64,000 bases of DNA from Pyrrhosoma nymphula (lineage: Eukaryota > Arthropoda > Insecta > Odonata > Coenagrionidae): positions 73,195,094 to 73,259,093 of the forward strand of contig OY754337.1 in the NCBI GenBank assembly GCA_963573305.1. The letters are read 5' to 3'. This document shows, in pieces, positions 33,791 to 43,252 of this stretch. The first letter of the stretch is position 1; each line of letters begins with the position of its first letter. The notes beneath the pieces are model-generated. The model worked only from the letters and a program-made list of their open reading frames with translations, did no database searches and had not been told where the DNA came from. The position numbers and the translations under genes are program-made.

Positions 33791-33947
33791 ATTCCAGCAC
33801 GTCCTTAGCCAGAGCAGTGCTCGTGGAAAGGACCTTGGAGACACAGACCAGAGGCCCTATCAGAACGCGCCAGAATCGACGGCGAATCACAGCACACCTG
33901 ACCTGCCCATCATGCCCATAAACAATCGGCCAAGCCATCACTTCGAC

Positions 33948-33985
33948 CTGAAGATGTCCTCTGGAACGAGGACGAAACTGTCGTC
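33948..33985 (+). ncRNA. Hammerhead-like motif, well preserved
   Basis: CTGAAGA, extra T, a perfect 6-bp stem GTCCTC/GAGGAC with loop TGGAAC, GAAAC, TGTC, GTC. Core, stem II and cleavage triplet are all intact. Flanking stem I pairing is not seen. It is the same subfamily as 50892-50929. Confidence 0.5.
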
Positions 33986-34089
33986 ATCACAAGACATTGA
34001 ACGCGGTGGAACACTGGCAGCCATTCAGTACTTCATCATAAAGGTAATACCGAGGATAGTCCCGGTATCCTAAAAATTCGTCCTGCGAT

Positions 34090-36829
34090 TCTGATCTCGG
34101 TAGTTCTTATTTTTTTATTAGTTTCAATTTAGAGAGACATGCAAACTACACAAAAGTTGACCTTTTCTTAAATTTCCCATGACTGTGTGTGTTTCTCAAT
34201 CTGCGCAGGGACGAATATTAAAAAATATTTTTACTTTTACTTATATCCGCTGTGTTTAGTCAGTGATAAAGTTATAGTTGGACATTTGTATGCTCGCCCT
34301 AATTGGTGAACACTATGCGCTGCACATCAAGTCCCTAGCGGTGGCGTGCTTCTACCGTCGGTAATTATCGAGAAAATCGAAAGCAGAAATTTTCGTTAAT
34401 ACCTATCTGGGGAGCGATTCTTGACCAGGCTGTTATCTTTCTTCTAGCGAATTCATGAAAAACTTACGCGTGCTGAACGGATTGATATTTGGAGCGTCGC
34501 TGAAAATAATGTGGTCTTAAGTCCACCGTTCGCACGCTTTTCTGGTCCTAAAATATTCCGTCTCATTGTCCAAAGTGTATTTTATCATTGGTTAAATTCT
34601 TGAGACAAAATACCCTACCTTCTGGTTCCCATTGATTCCCATTTTTTCCATGATTGGGTCCGAAAATATTTTCTGGGCTCATACTCGGTCCTTTTACGCA
34701 TTTTTGAAAACATCTGATGAGCTAGATGAGTTTTTCGTACTTAAAATTATCAAGATATGGTATTGGATCAAACTAGTTGGAGCCGTTTGCGAAATGAATA
34801 TAACGTACATGCATACACTGCTTTTTCAAGAGTATTAGATTATCAGCTACCGTCGGCTTCTCTGGTGTTGATAGCGCCGCTGAAGTTCAGAGAAAGTGGG
34901 TGGCAGTGAGCAAGCGACGAAGGAGGTAGGATAGAAGAACTGAATCTTTTTTATGAATTTAAAATAAAACATCCTTAGCACGGTAGTACGTGATTGAAAT
35001 TCAGAAGGAATTAAGGATTTGTTTTTTTTAAATATCTTTCAACCTATTTTCCCATTTCACCATATAACGACACTGCATCTTAGTCTTACTAAAGCAATAG
35101 CTGAAACACGTAAGTAAATTGTTCAAATAAGCTGTGTCTTTAGTGTCTCACAATTGCTTCTAAATAGGTCATTCATTCTCCCACTGAAAGAAGTAGTTTA
35201 AAACTCACTAAATGTGAATTTGTATATTTTCTAGGTTATTCAATAATTATTGCAGAAAATCATCCTTTTTCGCGTAATAATTTGCATAAGGGTAAATTAT
35301 TGGCTTCGTGCTTTTTAGTGAGAGAAAAATGAACATTAAGATGCCTATTGTTTTCGCGTTGGATTGAGATGTTATACCCTCGAAGCTTGTTACCGGCAAC
35401 TTTCCTTGGTGTGCCTGAGCTCCTTCTCACTAATTATTGGAAATAAGAGTGGGAAACCAAGGAGTTGGTAGTTCCAATTCTATATGTCTTATATGGGCTC
35501 TCAGTCTCTTAACCTTCATCTCATACGTGGAAGACAGAGGTTCAATTCGCAGACAGAGAATTGTGGGATTTCAAACCATTTTCACTCTGCTGTCAGAGGC
35601 AAACTACAATTATAAAGTTTCTAGAATACTCCCGAGTTTTCCCACAGGTATTCCGTATCGTTTTCTTTGGCAAAAATGGATTTCAAAAACAGTTTTACTT
35701 GCGGAAACTATTTTTATCCGCCATCTTTCGCTCACAGACTCCGTGTGAACTTTTTAATAGCATTCTACGATATCATTTACGCCCACGTCAAAACGATATC
35801 ATCTTTGGATCTGTCCTCGGTCCCTCCTTGCTCTCCTGAGTTTCGAGAGGGCAGTCAAAGAAAATATATTTTTACCATTCTCTCTCAAACTACATGTCAT
35901 TAGTTCATTCTGTTAGTTCATTAATATGAAATGGGATTTTACTCTCATTTATAATAATTACACGTTTTATTTTGGGTATGGGAGGCTGATAACTAGAAGT
36001 AACTGAAGTATTAATTTTTTCAGGCTCATTTAAGATCACTGGGCACTTATGTAACACTATGCACTAGGAACACTTGAGTTTTTTAGCCCTAAGTATCGTT
36101 ATTAGCTATTTAAGATTGACTGTATTGTATTCCCTATCACAAGTTTACAAGGTAGCACTTAACTAAACACCCATCCTGGGGACAAAATATCATGATTTTA
36201 GCACATTCTTTTTCCTCCAGAGTTTTTAGGAGTATATCCTCCTGTATATTATAGAGTATAATAGGAAAAAATTGAGGAACTGCGTGGGCGCTAGGCCAAT
36301 GTATAGATTTTTCAAGGAATTAGAAAACCCTAAACGGTGGGTATAAATAATCCTTAAGTTCAATAATTCGAAATACATGAAGTTAAATTCAGTAGCATTC
36401 ACAATTATATTTTCGACACATTTTAGATCTGGCGCATGTTCGTGACCGTTGAATTGTGTGCTTGAGGCAATCTCAACCGTCCACTGATTTATTCTTTCGT
36501 TGCAAAATGCTGGTTATGAGTATCATTAAGTTATTTATATTGCTAATCGACAATATCTAAGGAAAGGGACTCTGGTGGCGTACTTGGGATTGTAGACAAG
36601 GTGGGCAGCTGGATATTCAGTCTATTATTAAAGCTCTTGCGGCCATCTTTTTTTAAGTTTACCAACAAACGGTGGAATAGTGGAGAAAATCTCTGCTTCA
36701 GAATTGGCCTATTCCTGTAAAAAGTCACCTATTGGTTCAACAGTTTTATGTCCCAACCAACGGGCAGAGAAATAAACTGGAAGTTTTCTCAGTATAGCAA
36801 TCGACTAGGTGCTCCATTGAAAGTTTTTC
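34090..36829. other. No recognised feature
   Basis: AT-rich. A weak box-B-like run (GAGGTTCAATTCGC) near 35540 could mark an eroded SINE. The overlapping frames at 35437-35903 have no known domain. Confidence 0.35.
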
Positions 36830-36915
36830 ACCTCCACTGGTTTTGAGCCCGGCTCCACAGGATGGGAAGCCAATACTCCAGAGTAGCCACCACTTCAACC
36901 CGATCTTGGATACAG
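36830..36915 (-). repeat. tRNA-derived SINE head
   Basis: Minus strand: box A-like GTGGTGGCTACTCTGGAG and box B-like GGGCTCAAAACC at tRNA spacing. No working tRNA fold is evident. Confidence 0.45.
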
Positions 36916-37645
36916 ACCCAGCTGGCTGGTTTAAATAGTCCTAAGTCCGTTCTGATATTGATGTTGTTCTCCCAGGGCACTGTGTACATTCTCCAGATTC
37001 CGTCTTAAGGTCCGTTCACGTAGAACATTGGACATTGCTTAGCAGAATTACGTTTCTTAAGCTTAAGCCTCCTTTGTCCGGTCCTAAAACATACAATTGG
37101 CAATACTTCTCTCATTTATTTAGCTTAGCAATGGTATTTATTCTTCTTAGACTCAGCGTATGAGAATAGTTCCAATTTAAAAAACCGTGATTCGTTTTAT
37201 CATACAAATATAGTTGCTTCGGAATTAGCTCATTGAGAAGTGACTACACCTAAAATAAGATATCTTCATTTATGTATTTTACTTACTCTTCGCTGATGGC
37301 ACACGTTTATCCGCTCTGTTAGCTCATGATTGGTATAATTAACAAATTACTCTATATAGTTTGGCCAGCTTAACGATATACCTGAAGATATGAACACATG
37401 CCATCCTCTGCTTTATATTCCCGAGGCAAGTCCTGAACGCTCTTTACCTGACTCATATGCCTGACCAAATACATAAATACTTACGGTCCTTCTAACATTG
37501 GTAGCATACCTAGAGTGTAGTGCACGCTTATGACGCTTCGCCCCCTGACAAGCATTAGCGATTTATGCTAATGTATCAATAGTGGGGGTTATACTAACTT
37601 TAATAGGGTATGGTGTAAATCATGATGGTGACTACGCATCCCCTG
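36916..37645. other. No recognised feature
   Basis: AT-rich DNA without identifiable motifs. Confidence 0.35.
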
Positions 37646-37700
37646 CCACACACCCTTGAGGTCGCTTGCAGGGTATTTTGGAAATGTAGATGTATATTTA
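37646..37700 (+). repeat. Solo end of the 40.8-kb inverted-repeat family
   Basis: GCCACACACCCTTGAGGT followed by GCTTGCAGGGTATTTTG matches the right end of the element at 40839-41215. A third partial copy lies at 38060-38100 (GGTGGCTTGCAGGATATTTT). Confidence 0.5.
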
Positions 37701-37726
37701 AGGGAATTGAAATCTGCCTAAATCAT

Positions 37727-37760
37727 CTGATGATGACCGTAAAGCGTTGAAACCCGGGTC
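37727..37760 (+). ncRNA. Hammerhead-like motif
   Basis: CTGATGA, extra T, weak stem GAC/GTT, GAAAC, CCGG, GTC. The run ACCCGGGT is self-complementary, so stem III could also form between two molecules, as proposed for dimeric hammerheads. A short inverted repeat (GTGGTATT/AATACCAC) follows at about 37780-37835. Confidence 0.4.
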
Positions 37761-38451
37761 TGGAGTTTTATTTATTAAGTGGTATTGTAAAAGTTTACCT
37801 TTATGAAATCTTTTTCAAAATGGAATACCACCAAGTCACTGAGGAAAGTGTTTTATTCCCATTTTTATATACGTTCCCTAAAATGGAACATTTCTTTCCT
37901 TCCACGTTCTTCCAAATGGCAGGGTAAGTCATTACGGCTCGTGCGCTATATCTCATTTCCTACAGCTAGCTGAGCGTTAGTTTTTTATTCCACACCTCTT
38001 ATTCACCATTTTAAACGACGCGTATGGGGGAACAATTTTCTTGTTGGACCCGGGCTGGGTTGTTGCAAGGTGGCTTGCAGGATATTTTGTAGATGTATAC
38101 ATGTTGAAATTTAACTTTGTTCAATTACATTCTTATGTTCAACATATTATCCGGCCTTATGGTCTTCATGGATTACAGGGGCCTGATTGCTGTTGCTCGC
38201 CTCCCACGCCCACTTCCACGTGCACGCCATCCAACTTTCACCGCTGGGAGGAGAGAATTAATTAGGAGTTGGCTGGAGGGATCGACGTCTCATCGGAAAC
38301 CAATACACTTGGCTCAGCCGCTGAAATCGTGAGTAGCAAGTAGGGAATCCGGTTGTTCGGCAATCATGGCAGTAAAACACGGTAGCGTGTAATCGTGAGA
38401 GAGAGAAGAGATTTATTCAATGCTCTGGTACATACCCCTAAAAGCAACAAA

Positions 38452-39260
38452 TACGTAACCTACATGACATTTTGAATAGTTATTAAATAAAAACAAAATG
38501 AAAACGTAGTACAGAATTTACATAGAAACAGGAATTAATTACATGCTCAAAAATAGCTGAAACATTGAAGTAAAAAATGGATGGTTTGATTTTTTTTTTT
38601 AAATGCGTATCTTACATTTAATACATATTAATGCCATTAACAAAACACTTTAGGCCCCGCTAAGTCTCAAGGACTTCTCAGCGGGTTCCACGACATCATA
38701 AAAAATACTAGGCCACTGCTGTAACAGGTAACGATAACATTTCTACTTGAAGGTTCCACAGTCCAGTCCAGTTCCAAGCAGCAAAAGTATGTTTAAATGA
38801 CATTGTGAATTTATATTAAGTAAAAGCAAAAATAAAAACTTAATATAATATGTATTATAAAGAACAGATATAATTACATACTCCTAAAATAACTGTGACA
38901 TTAAAGTGAAAATAAATAATTAGATTACTGCTGTAGCTTAAACTTAAAATTTATAACGTACATGACGTTTTGAATAGATATCAAATAAAAACAAAATGAT
39001 AACGTAATGCAAAATTTTTATAGAAACAGACATTATTTACATGCTCGAAAAATAGCTGTAACATTGAAGTAAAAATTGATGGTTTGATTACTGCTGTAAC
39101 AGATAACTATAACATTTCTACTTGAAGATTCCACTGTCCAATCCAGTTCCAAACAGCAAAAGTATATTTACATGACATTGTGAATTTAAATTAAGTAAAA
39201 ACAACACGAGTGCAATTTAATTAGCATGAATCTAAATCTGGTATGAATTACATGCATGCA
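38452..39260 (+). repeat. Nested tandem array, period about 500 bp
   Basis: A unit starting ACATGACATTTTGAAT (38461) recurs at 38797, 38961 and 39172 with alternating variants (TTTTGAATAG or TGTGAATTTA). Variant A copies are 500 bp apart and variant B copies about 375 bp apart, so the array is built of paired subunits. The block TTCCACAGTCCAGTCCAG (38753) also recurs at 39130. The first unit contains an extra ~115 bp (about 38600-38715) with a hairpin CCCGCTAAGTC/GACTTCTCAGCGGG. Confidence 0.55.
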
Positions 39261-39491
39261 AGTTTAATGAGATATGTGAGAATGTAAGATAATTTTTCTC
39301 TCAAAATTTCGTGCCGCAAAGACCCGCCTATGCTCAATTTCTGTGGAAACATACATATGTTGTCTTGATATAGGTAGTATTTCTTTGCTTGTATAAGTTT
39401 ATAATAGTGATCTGCTTCTATAAGTTATCATGTAAAACTATCTACAATTGTTGGTTTTTCGGGTCTCTGACCGGATCACACTCTCCATTTC

Positions 39492-39530
39492 TGCCGACGT
39501 TTCGATGAACGAGTCGTTCATCATCCTCAG
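39492..39530 (-). ncRNA. Hammerhead-like motif, left arm
   Basis: CTGAGGA, extra T, an unusually strong stem GATGAACG/CGTTCATC with loop ACT, GAAAC, GTCG, then GCA in place of GUH. The lost U at the cleavage site should abolish activity. Confidence 0.4.
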
Positions 39531-39533
39531 GGC

Positions 39534-39572
39534 ATGAGGATGATGAAAGAGTCGTTCATCGAAACGTCGGCA
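39534..39572 (+). ncRNA. Hammerhead-like motif, right arm
   Basis: ATGAGGA in place of CTGAGGA, then extra T, stem GATGAA/TTCATC, GAAAC, GTCG, GCA. It mirrors the motif in the left arm and is slightly more decayed. Confidence 0.35.
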
Positions 39573-39612
39573 AAAATAGATAGTTTGACCAGGTAGGAAA
39601 CCCGAACAACCG

Positions 39613-40838
39613 CCAATATCGATACATGCCGGGAAAGCCTTAGATCTCTCATTCCTATCTACAATTGTCTCCAAGTTTTTGAGGCTTTTTTAGTCTTAGA
39701 CACCATGTCCTTGATTGGAAGAAAAAACTGTCAAATAGCTTAAATTAGTATAATTGAATTTTTTTTCAGCAGGTTCGTAAGCAGAGTTTAGTCCTAAACT
39801 TACGCCTCTGAGTATGGGAAGACTAGGTGTTTTTACCGCAAACAATAAATGGGAATTCCCTATTAATTAAACAACATTGTCATTCTGTTACGTTACTAAC
39901 CCATTCACCCCGATATATATTTTAACCGTGTTCTTTTTAAACTCAAATACATTGACGAGGACGACATACTACAATAATGTCATACTACATACGATATGCT
40001 ACATATGTAAAGTCCGCTTTTCGTTAGAAGTGGTCGTTTTCAATAACATCAAAATGTCTCTGGGGAATAAGTCCAGGTAGAGACTCACTAAAGGTTAATG
40101 TAATGCGATATCTACGGAAATATAATTTTAAGGCGTTGAGCGTGCCTATTTAATTTTTAATCATACTTTTCTGTTTTAGATAAACAATTCATATATTCGT
40201 TCTGCATTTTACTGACTTAACTACATAAAAGGAAGCACTATGAACTGTAACATCGTCTGGTGACATATTGTGAACTATTGAACAATACTCTATTTGAAAT
40301 GTTCAAAATTAGAAATATATAGAACTCATAACTCGATAGGGTACTCGGTGGGGGATTTGGAACGTGAGGGAAGAAAAGAACCATTTAGGCATGGATGCGG
40401 AATGACGGTTACGGCTTGGAAAATGGGTGAGAAAGTGACATTTCCATTATTTTTTTTAACCCTTCGTTGGACTGAATCGACCCAGTTTTGGACGACTTAA
40501 GCGTCATCGTCACTGATCATTATCAAAGACGATGAGGCTTTGGCTTAAAACCAAATTTCCCGTCCGTGACCTTCTTTCCCATTATCTCTCTTGATCTTCC
40601 TTTATTTCCACCGCAACACTGGCACTCAACGTTCTTTTCCCCATGTTCATCGACATTCAAAAACTAAACCTTTGTAAAATCCCACGCCTCAGTCATTGAC
40701 TCTGAATTAATCCATTATTATCCCTTTGTTAAGTACTGTGAGCGAGGCGTTTTTTATCCAATCTAGGAAAGCAGATTTAGCGCTCTCTGAGCAAAAGAGA
40801 TCGAGGGTGGTGAAAGAAAACCACATGAAAGGTTATCT
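39613..40838. other. No recognised feature
   Basis: AT-rich. A TTAACCC run at about 40457 resembles a piggyBac end only in its first bases. Confidence 0.35.
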
Positions 40839-41215
40839 ACATCTACGAAGTACCATGAAAGCCACCACTTGGATGTGTGGCACGGAGTGATTCCACACCA
40901 GGCAAGCAGCACTCGTTCCAGTTCCATTCCACTCCTGACCTCGCTTAACGCACAGGTGTGCACCATGCGAGTAGATACGATATTTGAACAATTTGTTCCT
41001 TGTGCACCAAGTGATACCCCTACGCTTTCCGTGATTCAATTGTTTTTGGCTTGGCCTTTCATTGTCCTCTTGACTGCTATCTGGCTCTCGCCCAGCGGCC
41101 GGGAGAGCGTGCGAAGTTCGAATTTGAACTGGGACGAGTACTGCATGCCTGGTGTGGAATCACCCCGTGCCACAACCCTTGAGGTGGCTTGCGCTGTATT
41201 TCGTAGATGTAGAAC
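40839..41215. mobile_element. Inverted-repeat (MITE-like) element, ~85-bp arms
   Basis: Left arm 40839-40925 and right arm about 41125-41215 are inverted copies sharing CTACATCTACGAA at the ends, then GCCACC, GTGTGGCACGG, TGATTCCACACCAGGCA and AGTACTCGT-type runs. The centre of about 200 bp contains frames that overlap the arms and encode nothing known. Solo ends of the family occur at about 30585-30650, 37646-37700 and 38060-38100. Confidence 0.6.
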
Positions 41216-41259
41216 TGTTTTTCCTAATTCCATCGTATCTGGATGGTACCCCGACAGAA

Positions 41260-41360
41260 GATCACGACGACATCAGATCACGCGACAACAGATCACGAAG
41301 AACAGAGCACGATGACAATAGATCACGACGACAACAGATCACGACGTCAATAGATCACGA
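41260..41360 (+). repeat. Minisatellite array, GATCACG unit, forward
   Basis: Seven copies of a 14-16-bp unit beginning GATCACG (one GAGCACG) and typically continuing ACGACAACA. Confidence 0.75.
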
Positions 41361-41920
41361 TATAAAAAAACGCTGTATTTAAATAAGTGAAAGATAGAAT
41401 AAACCTAATTACACGGGTTTCACTTCATCAGATATATTTCACTGTTATAATTCCTAATAGCATGATACAAATCACACACACTTTATTATCATTTAGGGTT
41501 ATTTGGTTGGGCAACTCGCTGTAGTTTTACGCAAAACAATCACCATTGGGGTGGGTTGGGTAATGAGTTGGCCGCCGGATTGGTCCCTTGGTTCAAACCC
41601 CGTTGGTTCAAAACCCCGTGGTCAAAACCCCGTTGGTTCAAAAGGGTATTCGTGAAAAAAGAAATGTAACTATCCGCCAAATAACCTCCTCACCAGGTAG
41701 CCTTGAAGGTTACCCGTGCCTACAGTCTCAAGGAGTTCGTGCGTTTTCCCGCTTGTTGGCGCTGTAATCAGGTATGCCAGTAATGTTATCTCTCTCTACA
41801 TTCGGAACGACTCGGGGTGGAGGGGGGGCGCAGCGCCCCTTCCCAATTACACATCTGCGGCAAAATATCCGCAAAATATTGTAGGAAAATATATTACAAA
41901 GTAATTATCCCATTTAAATC
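41361..41920. other. Spacer between inverted GATCACG arrays
   Basis: Contains a four-fold short tandem repeat (GTTGGTTCAAAACCCC type, 41586-41644) that resembles duplicated tRNA box B DNA, and a G-rich run near 41818-41830. No coding sequence is recognised. Confidence 0.4.
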
Positions 41921-42040
41921 GTGATTTAGTGTCGCGTGATCTGTTGTCGTCGTGATCTTTTGTCGTCGTGATCTGTTGTCTTCGTGATCTGTTGTCGCGT
42001 GATCTGTAGTCGCGTGATCTGTTGTCGCGTGATCTAATAT
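41921..42040 (-). repeat. Minisatellite array, GATCACG unit, inverted
   Basis: Seven copies of the same unit on the opposite strand (CGTGATC at 41935, 41950, 41967, 41983, 41998, 42013 and 42028) plus a degenerate eighth at the left edge. Together with 41260-41360 it forms a pair of inverted arrays about 560 bp apart. Confidence 0.75.
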
Positions 42041-42768
42041 CATGGATCCATCTGGATAATGCCTTTCCGGCGTTCCCACTAAAAAAATCTACCATTGTAG
42101 ACAAAGTAACAAGTAAGTTCAACGTTGGTGACATAAAAATAGTAGCACCCATCTTCTACCTGCTCTATGATGGCTAGGACGTGCTTGCGGAGCGCTTCCA
42201 GAAATAGTTTCGTCGCTGACCGCCAAATTACTAGTCAACTCCTAGAAGCACCTTGTGTTGTGATCACTGGTGTTTGTGGCCTTAGTGTAGTGACTATAAG
42301 AGTTTTTTATGCCAAATAGTAAATATTATGTTAGTAAATCCCGTGTCTGTGAATCCAGCGAGTGTGATTCCTCTCATAGCCGCGGTTTATCCCGGAGCGT
42401 GCTTCTGGTGTCTCTTCTAAGTCAGGGTGTTGGATGTGATAAGTAAACGATACATAGCTGTTTTGCTTTATCATTTTCAATCTTTATAATTTCTCTGCGT
42501 TATTTTTTAGCCTTTATTGATTCGACAGTATTCTCAGGAGTGTTTAAGTAGCTTAAATAGTAGTAGTTTATGTTTACGGGGCTGCGTTTTTTCGTACGTA
42601 AAAAGTAATTCATTAGTCTTTCCCCCTCTACCTTTGACTATCCTCTCAAGTTTTCGTAGGCAAGTGCATTGCTCAAACCTAGAGCACTCGCGTCAAATGC
42701 CCGAAATCTGACTTTCGCCGGTGCCACTTAACCCACGTCCCCAAAAACATCTACCCAAGCCTCAAGGC

Positions 42769-43252
42769 CAGGGGTGGGCAACCCTTGGCACGCGTACCAA
42801 ACGTGGCGCGCTCATGATTTGTTTCTGGCACGCGAAACATGTCCTAGCCAAATTTATTTAAAAATTTTAGGGGACACCTTTCAGCAGCGGTAACAGCACC
42901 GGCGTGTGCAAACCTGCCTACTTCCGAAAAAAGCCGATTTCTCACTATGCTATAAAAGTGCCTAGGCGCGCGTATTAATAGTGTCTTTAAGTTGTGAGAT
43001 TATGCATGGAAGTAGAAGTTATAATAACAGAGTGATAAAAATATCCACGAAAAACATTTTCGTAAAAACTTGTAACAATTTTTTTCATTCCATGAGTTAG
43101 TTCTAAACGATTCTACACGAATCACTTACAAATAAAATATGAAGACATCAAATAATATATTTTCCAAACATTTTGCCGGGAACGCGGATAAATGTTTTAT
43201 CTGAGATTTTGCCGATTTTGGCATTCACTCTCGAAACGTTTGCCCACCCTTG
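42769..43252. mobile_element. hAT-like MITE
   Basis: The left end CAGGGGTGGGCAA and the right end, whose inverse reads CAAGGGTGGGCAA, match the CAG/CAA-GGGTGGGCAA ends typical of hAT-superfamily elements. TGGCACGCG is repeated just inside the left end. The 484-bp element is non-coding. A clean 8-bp target duplication was not found. Confidence 0.55.

Larger units (their letters stand above)
39446..39612. mobile_element. Palindromic repeat with paired hammerhead-like motifs
   Basis: Arms 39446-39530 and 39534-39612 are inverted copies (GTTGTTCGGG-type outer ends, GCCGACGTTTCGATGAACGA inside) meeting at a tiny centre. The right flank GGGAAAGCCTTAGA is shared with the copy at 27990-28165. Each arm carries one hammerhead-like motif, pointing outward. 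Confidence 0.6.

Noticed and set aside
40457..40480. TTAACCCTTCG run as a further piggyBac end
   Set aside because: Only the first seven bases match the 14.7-kb element, and no partner end is seen.
41260..42040. CRISPR array
   Set aside because: Units are 14-16 bp contiguous minisatellite repeats with no spacers, in a eukaryotic sequence.
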